Shown piece after piece: positions 1 through 8,820 of a stretch of DNA of 64,000 nt (its first letter is position 1; each line of letters starts with the position of its first letter). The stretch is taken from NCBI RefSeq assembly GCF_019511645.1, contig NZ_JAEUAX010000006.1:248001-312000 (forward strand). Direction: 5' to 3'. The notes below the pieces were generated by a model. It saw only the letters and a list, made by a program, of their open reading frames with translations. It searched no databases and was not told where the DNA came from. This stretch comes from Microbacterium ureisolvens. Its GTDB lineage: Bacteria; Actinomycetota; Actinomycetes; Actinomycetales; Microbacteriaceae. The position numbers were made by a program, and so were the translations under genes.

Positions 1-724
1 GCACCGGTCCCATCCACGTCGCCACCAGCACCGACGTGATCGCGCCCGCGGCCATGATCGCGGCGAGCACCACGATCTGGAAGCGACCGGCCTCGATCGG
101 CGAGATGCCCCCGAAGATCGCGCCCACGAAGGCGCCGGGCAGCACGACGAGCCCGGTGGTCTTCGTCTGGTCGATCGCCGGCACCAGCGCGTCGCGCACG
201 GCGCGGCGAGCGAGCTGCAGCGTCGATGTGCGCGGCCTTGCTCCGAGTGCGAGCCAGCCCTCGACCTCGTCCCAGTGATCCGCGATCGCGGTCGTGAACA
301 TGCGGCCGGTCAGGGTCGCGATGCTCATCGCGTTGCCGATGACGATCGCCCCGATGGCGAGCGCGTAGCGCGTCGTCAGCTCCAGCGCGCCCGTCGCGAA
401 TACCGCCGTCGTCGCGACGAGAACGCCCGCCGCGATCGAGGATCCCATCATGAGGGCAGCGCGGCCGGACCAGCCGACGCGACCCGTCGCGACGGAGGTC
501 GCGATCGTGAACATGACCACGAGCGCGACGGCGATCCACATCGGGCTGGTGATGACGCCGGTGAGGATGACGCTGATGACGGCGAGCTGCACGGCGCCGC
601 GCAGGATCGCCACCACCGGCGCCCACAGGCCGGGGATGCGGAACGCCGCGAGCACGGCGGTCGTGATGACCGCGAGCACGAGCACGCCGACGAGCGTCGG
701 ACCGAGGTCGGCGGGCAGGCTCAC
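1..724 (-). CDS. FetB/UPF0014-family ABC permease, C-terminus off window
   Basis: Integral membrane protein of the FetB (UPF0014, YbbM) family, the permease half of a two-gene ABC exporter linked in E. coli to iron efflux. The reading frame starts at a GTG at 724 (MSLPADLGPTLVGVLV) and stays open to the left edge, giving about 241 residues of an expected 250-260, so only the end is missing. Hydrophobic helices alternate with a cytoplasmic stretch carrying the family segment DQTKTTGLVVLPGAFVG followed by GGISPIEAGRFQ, both conserved in FetB. The partner ATPase is not in the window and would lie to the left. The family call is firm; the exported substrate is not shown by the sequence. Confidence 0.85.
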   Translation of the reverse strand, partial: MSLPADLGPTLVGVLVLAVITTAVLAAFRIPGLWAPVVAILRGAVQLAVISVILTGVITSPMWIAVALVVMFTIATSVATGRVGWSGRAALMMGSSIAAGVLVATTAVFATGALELTTRYALAIGAIVIGNAMSIATLTGRMFTTAIADHWDEVEGWLALGARPRTSTLQLARRAVRDALVPAIDQTKTTGLVVLPGAFVGAIFGGISPIEAGRFQIVVLAAIMAAGAITSVLVATWMGPV

Positions 725-816
725 GGTCGGAGCCTACCGAGACGCGCTCGGCGCCGAATCGAGTGACTTCTGCCAGGCTCATCGTGTCCGACACGCCTCG
801 AGACGGATGGAATGAC

Positions 817-1080
817 ATGGCCGAGCTGCGCTTCTCCTGGGTGGACGTCTTCGCCGAGACGCCTGTGACCGGCAATCCGCTCGCGCTGGTGCCCGGTGCC
901 GACGGGCTGAGGGAACGGGAGATGCGCGCCATCGCGCGGGAGTTCAACCAGTCCGAGACGACGTTCCTCGTCACACCGACAGCCCCCGGCGCGGACTACC
1001 GCCTGCGCTCGTTCACGGCGGCCGGAGTGGAGGTGCTGGGCGCCGGCCACAACGCGATGGGCGCGGTCCGTCGAGCTCGG
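817..1080 (+). pseudogene. PhzF-family isomerase-like gene, truncated N-terminal remnant
   Basis: From the ATG at 817 (preceded by GGATGGAATGAC) about 82 residues read as the N-terminus of a PhzF/YddE-type epimerase-isomerase: FSWVDVFAETPVTGNPLALV, then EFNQSETTFLV and a GAGHNAMGA block equivalent to the GHAT region. PhzF proteins are normally 260-300 residues. Here similarity stops at about 1,060, and the frame becomes arginine-rich antisense of the downstream MFS gene, whose stop is at 1,108. The second half of the fold is absent, so this is most likely a deletion remnant. The exact breakpoint cannot be placed by eye and the right-hand coordinate is approximate. Confidence 0.75.
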
Positions 1081-1107
1081 CCACCATCGCGGAGGCACGC
1101 CCGGACT

Positions 1108-2328
1108 TCAGTGCTGCGCACGCCGGCGCATCGTGACCGCGGCGGTCACCGTCGCCACCGCCACCAGCGCGGTGAACACGAGCAGCACGGTCGTCTGCGG
1201 GACGAAGGCCAGAGCGACCCCGATCACCAGCACCGGCAGCGCGAGGCCGCAGTACGCGATGAGGAACATGAGGGCGAGCGTCTCGCCGCGTCGTCCCGGC
1301 TCGGCGAGGTCCGCCGCCGTGGCGATCGCCGACTTGAAGAGCACCCCGACCCCGACGCCGGCGACGACCGCTCCGGCGATGAACAGCGGCAGCGCGACCA
1401 GCACCGCCCCCACCGCGATGGCGACGAGCCCCACCGCGCAGCACACCGCCGCGAGCCCGAGCTGAGTCGCACGGCCCAGGCGCCCGAGCACGATCTGCGC
1501 CACCGCCGCCGAGCCGAAGACGGTGCACACCAGAGCTCCCGCGAGCAGGTGCCCCCGCTCCCCGAAGGTGACCCCGAGGATGGTCGGCGCGAGCGACGTG
1601 AAGAGCCCGAAGACGGCGAAGCCGGCGAATGCTCCGAAGCCGGCGGCGACGAACGTCGCGCGCGACCGCGGCGGCGCCGACACGCGCTGCGGGCGGTAGC
1701 GGCGGCGCGTCGCCACGACCGTCTCGGGCACGAGGGTCACCGCGATCGCCAGCACCAGCAGCACGATCAGGAACACCGCATGCGGGAGGTGCAGCGGCTC
1801 GGGGAGGAACTGGGCGAACAGCCCGCCGATGAGCGGCCCCAGCGCGAGCCCGCCCAGGTTCGCCGCGCCCGACACGGAGGCGGCGACGATGGTGTTCTCG
1901 TCGGGCCGCGCGCGGGAGCGGAGCTCGCCGAGGTGCGCGGTGGCGGTCGCCGTGAGGATGCCGATGCTCACACCGTTCACGAACCGGGCTGTGATGAGTC
2001 CGGCGACGTCGGTGAAGAACAGGAAGAGCGCGGCCGACAGCGCGGACACGAGAATCGCGATGACCAGCATCCGCCGCCGTCCGGCCCAGTCGCTGACATG
2101 CCCGAGGAGGAAGAGGCTCGCAACCACGCCGACCGCGTAGGCGGCGAAGATCACGGTCACCACCGCGACCGGAAAGCCGTCCAGCTGCTGATACAGCGGA
2201 TACAGCGGGGTGGGCACCGTGGAGTACGCCATGACGAGCAGAAAGGCGATCGCCACGAGCCAGAAGCCCGCACCTTCGCCGCGCGCACCGCGCGCAAGAC
2301 CGATGGGGGCGTCATCCAGTCGGGTCAT
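1108..2328 (-). CDS. MFS transporter (drug/sugar efflux type)
   Basis: Twelve-helix major facilitator of about 406 residues in the inner membrane. The chosen start is the ATG at 2,328 because it follows GAGGAGAAGAGC; the frame stays open upstream but only as antisense-like sequence. The motif-A-like loop between helices 2 and 3 reads GHVSDWAGRRRML, and a glycine-rich GPLIGGLF resembles motif C of exporters. The start overlaps the end of the preceding MFS gene by 17 bases, making it the last gene of the minus-strand operon that begins with the PucR-type regulator. Substrate is unknown; export of a small hydrophobic compound is the likeliest role. Confidence 0.85.
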   Translation of the reverse strand: MTRLDDAPIGLARGARGEGAGFWLVAIAFLLVMAYSTVPTPLYPLYQQLDGFPVAVVTVIFAAYAVGVVASLFLLGHVSDWAGRRRMLVIAILVSALSAALFLFFTDVAGLITARFVNGVSIGILTATATAHLGELRSRARPDENTIVAASVSGAANLGGLALGPLIGGLFAQFLPEPLHLPHAVFLIVLLVLAIAVTLVPETVVATRRRYRPQRVSAPPRSRATFVAAGFGAFAGFAVFGLFTSLAPTILGVTFGERGHLLAGALVCTVFGSAAVAQIVLGRLGRATQLGLAAVCCAVGLVAIAVGAVLVALPLFIAGAVVAGVGVGVLFKSAIATAADLAEPGRRGETLALMFLIAYCGLALPVLVIGVALAFVPQTTVLLVFTALVAVATVTAAVTMRRRAQH

Positions 2329-3991
2329 GCTCTTCTCCTCTGCGCGGGCCCCCGGGGTGCAGGCGCGGTACCGGCAGCCCCAGGCAGTGTTCGACGGTGG
2401 GCGGACGGATGCTGAGCCCCTTCGCCCGCGCGAGGTTCGCGGCATCCCATTCCGTATGACGGATGCGCACCTGGGCGACGTGCTCGCGCCAGCTGCCGAG
2501 TTCATAGGCCTCGATGATGGTGACCGGATCCTCGGCGGCCTCGTACAGGTGCCAGTCGCGCGCCCCGGTGCGGTAGCGCGTCTGCGCGACGGCGGCCATC
2601 GCGCGGCGGAACTCCTCGCGGTGGGACGCCTCCACCTGGTAGCGCACCAGGACCAGCACGCGGCGCTCGTCATCGTCGGCGACGGCCACGGGCGAGGCGT
2701 CCTCGAGCGGCACTGACCTGCGGCCCATCCCCTCGGTGCGCGGCAGCGGCCGTGCGAACTGGGCGAGACCCACGAGCGAGACGATCAGCCCGGCGGCCAG
2801 GAGCACCTCGGTCACGCCGAACACCGATGCGAGCGCGCCGTCGACCGCGGAGCCGATCGCCGTGCCGCCGAGCAGGACGAGCTGATAGATCGACAGCCCG
2901 CGGGTGCGCACCCAGGCCGGCAGGAACGCCTGGATGACCCCGCCGATGGTCGCGATGACGCCGATCCAGCCGAACCCGGCGGCCACGAGGAGCTCCAGCG
3001 CGATCCACAGCGAAGGCGTCACGGCGAGCGCCGCGATGGCGGCGCCGAAGAGCACCGCACAGGTCGACACCACGATGTTGACGCCGATCTTCGCGCGGAC
3101 GACGGGGAGCACGAGGGCGCCCGCGATGGAACCGGCGCCGAGGGCGGCCAGGAGCAGGCCGTAGCCGGCGGCGCCGAGCCCGAGCGACTGCTGGGCGAGG
3201 ACGGGCAGCAGTGCCCACAGCGCCACGGCGGGAAGGAGGAAGATCGCGAGCCGCAGGCAGATCGTGCGCACGACGCCGGCGTGCCGCACGTAGCGCAGGC
3301 CCGCGCGCGAGGCGTCCAGGAAGGGTTCGGGGTGGCTCGCGGGGCGCCGGTAGCCGCGCCAGCAGACGAGCACGACGAGGAACAGCGCGAACGACAGCGC
3401 GTTCACCGCGAACACGGCGGGCACGCCCAGCTGCGCCACGACCAGTCCCGCTGCGGCAGGACCGACGGCGCGCGCGATGTTGACGCTGATCGACACCAGT
3501 GAGGCGGCGTCGCCGAGCATCGGCGTCGGCACGACGTCGGCGGTGAGCGCCTGGTACGCCGGAAGCTGCACGGCGCTCGCGGCGCCGAGGGCGAAGGTGA
3601 GCGCGATGAGGGAGGCCGCGCCCAGCTGCCCGGTAGCCGCGAGGACCGTGAGCGCCGCGGCGACCGCGAACTGCACGGCCTGCGCGGCGATGAGGATGCG
3701 GCGCCGGTCGAGGAACTCGCCGATCACACCGGCGGGGATGGCGAGGAGCAGCACGGGGGCTGCGGCTGCGCTCTGCACGAGTGCGACGACCGCCGGCGAG
3801 CTGCCGCCCTCGACCAGCGACCACTGCGCGCCGACGCTCTGCATCCAGCTGCCCACGTTGCTCGCGAGGCCCGCGAGCCACAGCATCCGGAACGCGCCGA
3901 CGGTCAGCGGAGCGAACGCCCCGGAACGCACGGCGCCGCCCCCGCCGACAGCGGAGCGGATGTCGGCGGAGGGCGGCGCCGTGGTCATCAT
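2312..3991 (-). CDS. MFS_3/TMEffux exporter with C-terminal monooxygenase-like domain
   Basis: 559-residue membrane protein of the 'transmembrane secretion effector' MFS branch (enterobactin-exporter-like). Residues about 25-420 form the transporter, with LLAIPAGVIGEFLDRRRILI as the helix 2-3 loop. After a short linker, about 445-535 is a ferredoxin-like antibiotic-biosynthesis-monooxygenase (ABM) type domain (VLVLVRYQVEASHREEFRRA, GARDWHLYEAAEDP). This fusion is typical of the family. The start at 3,991 lies 4 bases after the stop of the upstream hydrolase gene, so translation is probably coupled. A second ATG follows immediately at 3,988. The cargo is not evident. Confidence 0.85.
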   Translation of the reverse strand: MMTTAPPSADIRSAVGGGGAVRSGAFAPLTVGAFRMLWLAGLASNVGSWMQSVGAQWSLVEGGSSPAVVALVQSAAAAPVLLLAIPAGVIGEFLDRRRILIAAQAVQFAVAAALTVLAATGQLGAASLIALTFALGAASAVQLPAYQALTADVVPTPMLGDAASLVSISVNIARAVGPAAAGLVVAQLGVPAVFAVNALSFALFLVVLVCWRGYRRPASHPEPFLDASRAGLRYVRHAGVVRTICLRLAIFLLPAVALWALLPVLAQQSLGLGAAGYGLLLAALGAGSIAGALVLPVVRAKIGVNIVVSTCAVLFGAAIAALAVTPSLWIALELLVAAGFGWIGVIATIGGVIQAFLPAWVRTRGLSIYQLVLLGGTAIGSAVDGALASVFGVTEVLLAAGLIVSLVGLAQFARPLPRTEGMGRRSVPLEDASPVAVADDDERRVLVLVRYQVEASHREEFRRAMAAVAQTRYRTGARDWHLYEAAEDPVTIIEAYELGSWREHVAQVRIRHTEWDAANLARAKGLSIRPPTVEHCLGLPVPRLHPGGPRRGEEHDPTG

Positions 3992-3995
3992 GGGG

Positions 3996-4817
3996 TCACT
4001 CGGCGAGGAACGCGAGGATGTCGCGGTCGAGCTCTTCCTGGTACGCGCCGTAGATCCCGTGCGGAGCCCCGTCGTAGACCTTCAGCGTGCCCTTGCTGAC
4101 CAGGGTGATGGTCTTCTCGGCCGCCGCCGCGATCGGGACGATCTGGTCGTCGCCGCCGTGCGCGATGAGGATCGGCACGTCGAGCGCCTTGAGGTCTTCG
4201 GTGAAGTCCGTCTCGGAGAACGCCTTGATGCAGTCGTACGCGCCCTTGAGGCCCACCAGCATGCCCTGGCGCCAGAAGTCGTACTTGGCGCCGGCCGACA
4301 CCTGCGAGCCAGGACGGTTGGCGCCGAAGAACGACTCGGCGAGGTCGAGGTAGAACTGCGAGCGGTCCTTCAGCACGCCCTCCCGGATGCCGTCGAACAC
4401 CTCGATCGGGGTGCCCTCGGGGTTCGAGTCCGACTTGACCATGACCGGGGGCACCGCGCCCGCCGTGATGATCTTGCGCACCCGCCCCTTGCCGTGCTGG
4501 GCGGCGAACCGCACGACCTCGCCACCGCCCGTCGAGTGACCGATCAGCGACAGGTCGTTGAGCTCGAGCGCGTCCACGAGCGCCGCGAGGTCGGCGGCGT
4601 AGGTGTCCATGTCGTTGCCGTTCCACGGCTGCGACGAACGGCCGTGGCCGCGGCGGTCGTGGGCGATCGCGCGGTAGCCGGCGTCGGCGAGCAGCTTCAG
4701 CTCGACCTGCCACGCATCGGAGTTCAGCGGCCAGCCGTGGCTCAGCACGACCGGCTTCCCCTCGCCGAGGTCGGTGTAGTAGATCTCGGTGCCGTCGGGG
4801 GTGGTGATGTAGGGCAT
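3996..4817 (-). CDS. Alpha/beta hydrolase, chloroperoxidase/arylesterase type
   Basis: Cofactor-free alpha/beta-hydrolase of about 273 residues, resembling bacterial non-heme chloroperoxidases/arylesterases (perhydrolases). The HGWP oxyanion segment (VVLSHGWPLNSDAWQ), the nucleophile elbow GHSTGGGE, a late acid in HGGDDQIVP and the catalytic histidine in GAPHGIYGAY are all present. Two in-frame ATGs lie at 4,823 and 4,817. I prefer 4,817 because AGAAAGAG would sit directly against the first but at usable distance from the second. It follows the next hydrolase gene by about 30 bases and is 4 bases before the MFS_3 gene, inside one operon. Confidence 0.85.
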   Translation of the reverse strand: MPYITTPDGTEIYYTDLGEGKPVVLSHGWPLNSDAWQVELKLLADAGYRAIAHDRRGHGRSSQPWNGNDMDTYAADLAALVDALELNDLSLIGHSTGGGEVVRFAAQHGKGRVRKIITAGAVPPVMVKSDSNPEGTPIEVFDGIREGVLKDRSQFYLDLAESFFGANRPGSQVSAGAKYDFWRQGMLVGLKGAYDCIKAFSETDFTEDLKALDVPILIAHGGDDQIVPIAAAAEKTITLVSKGTLKVYDGAPHGIYGAYQEELDRDILAFLAE

Positions 4818-4851
4818 GTCCATCTCTTTCTGTGGGTTACCGGGTTGGGGC

Positions 4852-5580
4852 TCAGGAGAAGTCGTCCAGCACAGCGAGGATCGCCGCGGCGACCTCGGCG
4901 GGGTGCGTGTGCATCAGCAGATGAGGCCCGTCGACGGTGACGAGTCCGCGGACGCCGGCGCGCTGGTAGCCGTAGCGCACGGCGTCGGGGTTGATGAGGC
5001 GGTCCTGTGCGGCGACGATCCCCCACGATGGGATGCTGCGCCACGCCGCCACGGTGGCGGGCTCCTCGAGGACACCCGCGTCGACCGGGCGCTGGGTGAC
5101 CGCGAGAACGGCAGCCTCGTCGCTGGGAACGCCCAGGGCCGCCAGCAGCGGGAACTCCTCGGCCGCGACGAAGACCTCCTCGCGCGAGGTGCCGTCGGGC
5201 GAGGGGTACGGGAAGTGCTCGAAGAACGGCACGGCCTCGGCATCGGGGAACCGGGCGTGCAGGTCGCGGGCGCTCTCACCCTCCTCGAGGACGTAGCCGC
5301 TCACGAACACCAGCCCGACGACGTTCTCGGCGTCGCCGGCGACGCCGACCACGGTTGCGCCGTACGAGTGGCCGACGAGCACCACGGGGCCGTCGACGCG
5401 CTCGACGAAGGCGCGCACATAGGCGGCGTCGTCGGCGAGGCCGCGGTTCGAGATCGCGGCGACCCGCACGTCGACTCCCGCTCCCTGCAGCCGCAGCGCG
5501 ACCGGCGACCAGCCGGCCCCGTCGGTGAACGCCCCGTGGGTCAGCACGACCGTGGGGGCGGTGCGCGATGCAGTGGTCAT
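4852..5580 (-). CDS. Alpha/beta hydrolase (small esterase-like)
   Basis: 242-residue alpha/beta-fold hydrolase. The start at 5,580 follows GGAAGAGGATCGTC. It opens with TVVLTHGAFTDGAGW (oxyanion-hole region) and has the nucleophile elbow VGHSYGATV and a C-terminal DGPHLLMHTHP carrying the catalytic histidine. The compact size and TH-GAF-D pattern resemble the AB_hydrolase_6/salicylate-esterase-like group. It sits 37 bases after the upstream hydrolase gene and 28 bases before the next, so three consecutive hydrolases are co-transcribed. Substrate is unknown. Confidence 0.83.
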   Translation of the reverse strand: MTTASRTAPTVVLTHGAFTDGAGWSPVALRLQGAGVDVRVAAISNRGLADDAAYVRAFVERVDGPVVLVGHSYGATVVGVAGDAENVVGLVFVSGYVLEEGESARDLHARFPDAEAVPFFEHFPYPSPDGTSREEVFVAAEEFPLLAALGVPSDEAAVLAVTQRPVDAGVLEEPATVAAWRSIPSWGIVAAQDRLINPDAVRYGYQRAGVRGLVTVDGPHLLMHTHPAEVAAAILAVLDDFS

Positions 5581-5617
5581 GACGATCCTCTTCCGGTGAT
5601 TCCTGACGCCTCCGACG

Positions 5618-6538
5618 CTATGAGCGACGGGCGCCATCGCTCTCCGACAAGGTGTCGGCACTTCGCTGGACGGATGTCGCAACCGCTGCCTGTTCGTCGA
5701 GGAACGCCTCGACCACCGCGTTGAACGCGGCCGGGTTCTCGAGGAAGGGGAAGTGCGACGATGCCACCTCGCGGGGGAAGACGTGCAGCCGGGCACCCGG
5801 GATGCGCTCGGCGACGGCCTGCTGCGAGGCCGGCGACACGTGGCTGCCCTCACAGCCGACGACGAGTGTCGGCAGAGTGATTCCGGGCAGCACGTCGCGC
5901 CAGTCCTGCGTGCCGTGATCGAACAGCAGCGGCACGGCAGCGGCCCGCGGCGTCCGGGCGATCTGCTCTGTGACGAACTCCCACAGGTCGTCGTCCACCT
6001 CCCCGGTGAACATGCTGCGCACGAACGCGCGCACGACCTCGCCGGAGTCGTCCTCGTGGACGGCCTTCGCGAGCGCGGTCAGGCCGTCGACGGGGAGGAT
6101 GCTGCCTGCCGCGGCCTGTTCGGCCTCCGTCATCCACGGCACCGCGACGACCGCGGCAGGCTGGTCGACGAGCAGCAGGCTGCGCACACGACTCCCTCCG
6201 AACAGCTCGAGGTAAGACCAGATCACCGAGGCGCCCATCGACCAGCCGAGCAGGTCGGCTCGCTCGATCCGCAGGGCGTCGAGCACATCGCGCAGGTCTG
6301 CGGCGAGCCGGGCGATGCGGTACCCGTGGTCGGGTCGCGAGGAGGTGCCGTGCCCGCGCATGTCGAAGGTCACGATGCGTCGCCGGTGCGCCAGACCCGC
6401 TGCCTGGCCGCGGAACATCGCCTGGGTCTGCCCCCAGCCGTGAAGGAGTATGAGCACGGCGCCGTCGCCGCCGGTGTCGCGCACCGACAGCTCGACACCA
6501 TCGCTCGTGACCACAGTCCGTTCGCGCACGATGGTCAC
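5618..6538 (-). CDS. Alpha/beta hydrolase coupled to the PucR regulator
   Basis: 306-residue alpha/beta hydrolase with LILLHGWGQTQ (oxyanion), FDMRGHGTSSRP and the nucleophile elbow LLGWSMGASV (GWSMG instead of the more common GHSMG). The C-terminal SSHFPFLENP supplies the histidine. It starts at a GTG at 6,538 that shares bases with the TGA of the regulator gene (GTGA), indicating translational coupling. Close similarity of layout to non-heme haloperoxidase/lactonase-type enzymes is all that can be said; the substrate is probably related to the inducer of the PucR-type regulator. Confidence 0.82.
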   Translation of the reverse strand: MTIVRERTVVTSDGVELSVRDTGGDGAVLILLHGWGQTQAMFRGQAAGLAHRRRIVTFDMRGHGTSSRPDHGYRIARLAADLRDVLDALRIERADLLGWSMGASVIWSYLELFGGSRVRSLLLVDQPAAVVAVPWMTEAEQAAAGSILPVDGLTALAKAVHEDDSGEVVRAFVRSMFTGEVDDDLWEFVTEQIARTPRAAAVPLLFDHGTQDWRDVLPGITLPTLVVGCEGSHVSPASQQAVAERIPGARLHVFPREVASSHFPFLENPAAFNAVVEAFLDEQAAVATSVQRSADTLSESDGARRS

Positions 6539-7695
6539 ATCCGCCCCGAGTGTTCCCAGTAGACCGCGAGTTTCAGTGCGAGGTGGAGGACGCTCCGGGC
6601 GAACCCGTCGTCGAGCGCGTCACGCACGGCCTGCGGCATGTTCTCGAGGCGGTAGTACAGCGTGGTGCGATGGATGTGCAGCGCCTCGCACACCTCGCGC
6701 ACGTGGCCGGCGCCGTCGAGGAACACCTCGATCGTCTGCCGCTGCAGGGGATCGCCCCCGTGGATGAGACTGTGCGCGGCCGGCGAGTACCACTGCAGCC
6801 GCGCCGGGTCGGAGACGATGTCGGCGACGAGCAGCCACGGCGCCACCTGCTCGGACGACGCGTGGCCGCCGAACTCCGGCAGGAGCTCAGCGATCGCCGC
6901 CGTGGCGATCGCACGGTCCGCGACGGGCCGGAGGTCATCGTCGGTCCGCGAAAGGGCGGCGGCGCCCACCGCGCGCACCAGCACCCCTGCCTGCGCGGCC
7001 TGCGCTGCGATCGCGGCGTGCACCTCGGCCTCTTCTCCTCCGCGGCCGAGGAACAGCAGGGCCGCCCCATCCTCGCCGAGGAACGACAGACGCAGTCGCT
7101 CGACGCCCTCGAGCGCGCGGCCGAAAGCCGCGCGCTGCACCACGCCGGTGTCGTAGCCGATCGCGACCGCGCGGACTACGCTCTCGGGCCCGCGCTCGAC
7201 GCCGTAACTGCGCACCGCCGTGCCGAGCGCGGTGCGGCGGGCCGCAGCATCCGTGGCCAGCAGCCCCCGCATCACGGTGCTGCGGGCCGTCGATCCATCC
7301 GTGGTGTCGCGCTCGGCGAGGACGCTGCGGGCGACCTCGACGGCGGCGTCGACGGCGCGGAAGTGGTGGTCCTGCAGCGGCGGAAGGTTGCCGGTGATGA
7401 GCCACAGCACCCCGAGCGGGGTGTCGTCGTGCCAGATCGGCACCGCGAGGCGTTCGTGCGCGCCGAACTGGGCGAGGTCGATCGTGAGCGGGCGCCGCGA
7501 CTGCGTCACCCGCAGGGTCTCGAGGTAGGCGCGTTCGCGCGGGGGCGTGACGCGCCGCAGGAGAGCCCGGGCGCGAACCTCGTCGATCTCGTCGCCCTGG
7601 GCGCTCGCCACGATGGGCCGGTAGGCCAAGTCGTTGATGACCACCGACCGACCGAGCGTCTCTGCGAGCTCGTCGACCAGGTCCTGCAGGTTCAT
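6535..7695 (-). CDS. PucR/CdaR-type transcriptional regulator
   Basis: 386-residue regulator. The C-terminal about 70 residues form the PucR-type helix-turn-helix: FLDGAGHVREVCEALHIHRT followed by TLYYRLENM, a diagnostic pattern. The N-terminal two thirds look like a GAF/CdaR-like sensory region with no obvious ligand motif. The ATG at 7,695 is preceded by GAGGAGAG. It heads a run of six closely spaced minus-strand genes (regulator, three hydrolases, two MFS exporters), so it probably controls that operon and itself. Confidence 0.85.
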   Translation of the reverse strand: MNLQDLVDELAETLGRSVVINDLAYRPIVASAQGDEIDEVRARALLRRVTPPRERAYLETLRVTQSRRPLTIDLAQFGAHERLAVPIWHDDTPLGVLWLITGNLPPLQDHHFRAVDAAVEVARSVLAERDTTDGSTARSTVMRGLLATDAAARRTALGTAVRSYGVERGPESVVRAVAIGYDTGVVQRAAFGRALEGVERLRLSFLGEDGAALLFLGRGGEEAEVHAAIAAQAAQAGVLVRAVGAAALSRTDDDLRPVADRAIATAAIAELLPEFGGHASSEQVAPWLLVADIVSDPARLQWYSPAAHSLIHGGDPLQRQTIEVFLDGAGHVREVCEALHIHRTTLYYRLENMPQAVRDALDDGFARSVLHLALKLAVYWEHSGRM

Positions 7696-7801
7696 CGCGT
7701 CTCTCCTCGCCGCGGGGGCATCGTTCTCGAGGATTAGACGGTAGGTTCCGGATGCTGCGCCGTGGGAGGCCCGCGTTGTACCAGTCAGCCGGCTCGGCGT
7801 C

Positions 7802-8620
7802 TCAGGCCGGCGCTGCGGTCAGCGCCGTCGACATTCGGGAGAACACGGCCTCGGTGATGCTTCCCGGAGGAGCCGCCATCACCGTGAGCTGGTACCCGGG
7901 GAGGCTGCGCACGCCGAAGTTCTGGCCCTCCACCGCGATCTCCCCCAGGCCGTCGACAGCGATGTGGAACACGGCGTCCTCCGGTCCCGACACGTCGTGG
8001 CGGGCCCAGATGCGCACGAAGTCGGGGTCGGACGAGAGCTCGTCGACGATCTCGCGCAGGCGCGGCGAGTCGGGGTGCGCGTCACGGCGCAGGGTCGCGA
8101 CGGCGGATCGCGTCATGCTCTCCCACTCGACGAGGGTGGCCTTCATGCGGTCGTTGAAGAGGTTCACGACCTGGTTCGATCCCGCCGAGAGCCCGCCGTG
8201 GCCGAACGCCGCCGCCATCGGATTGGCCGCGACGATGTCGCGATGCGGGTCGGACATGTACGCCGGGGTGTGGGTCCAGCGGCTCAACACGCGCGCGATC
8301 TGCTCGGCCACGCGATCGGCGACGGGCGCGGCCGGCGGTGGGCTCCCCGTCGCGAGACGGAAGAGGTACAGCCGCGACTCCTGGTCGAGGAGCAGGGCGC
8401 GGGCGATCGCATTCAGCACCTGGTCGGACGGCCGCGCCCCGCGCCCCTGTTCCAGGCGCAGGTAGTACTCGGGGCTGATCCCCGCGAGCATCGCCACCTC
8501 GTCGCGGCGCAGGCCCGGCACCCGCCGGCCCGCTTCGCGTGGCAGGCCGGCGTCCTCCGGCGCCGTCACGTCGCGCCGGGCACGCAGGTATTCCCCGAGG
8601 GCGATCAGGTGCCTGCTCAT
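7802..8620 (-). CDS. XRE-family regulator with MmyB-like ligand-binding domain
   Basis: 272-residue regulator. Residues about 8-75 are a helix-turn-helix (GLRRDEVAMLAGISPEYYLR, LEQGRGARPSDQVLNAIARAL). Residues about 100-265 match the MmyB-like C-terminal domain (PAYMSDPHRDIVAANPMAAA, WESMTRSAVATLRRDA). Such proteins often control a divergent or adjacent oxidoreductase gene. The start at 8,620 is set by GGAAGGAG. The neighbour across a 200-bp gap is the divergent DyP peroxidase, a plausible target. Confidence 0.87.
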   Translation of the reverse strand: MSRHLIALGEYLRARRDVTAPEDAGLPREAGRRVPGLRRDEVAMLAGISPEYYLRLEQGRGARPSDQVLNAIARALLLDQESRLYLFRLATGSPPPAAPVADRVAEQIARVLSRWTHTPAYMSDPHRDIVAANPMAAAFGHGGLSAGSNQVVNLFNDRMKATLVEWESMTRSAVATLRRDAHPDSPRLREIVDELSSDPDFVRIWARHDVSGPEDAVFHIAVDGLGEIAVEGQNFGVRSLPGYQLTVMAAPPGSITEAVFSRMSTALTAAPA

Positions 8621-8820
8621 GTGCGCTCCTTCCGCGGCCGGCCAGGCCGGCGTCGGAACGACGCTAGGTGATGGAGACACCGCTCCACATCCCCCGCGCG
8701 CCCCGCCGACATCGCATGTTCGGTCCGCGCATCGCGTTTCGTCGCACGCGCTTTCGTCACGGGTCGGATGCGCCCGTCGTCGGGCCCCGCCACAATGAGC
8801 CGAGACCCGAAGGAGGACGC

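Noticed and set aside
763..2415. 550-codon plus-strand frame across the MFS gene
   Set aside because: Only the first part (PhzF-like) is protein-like; the rest is arginine/histidine/aspartate-rich antisense of the MFS gene.
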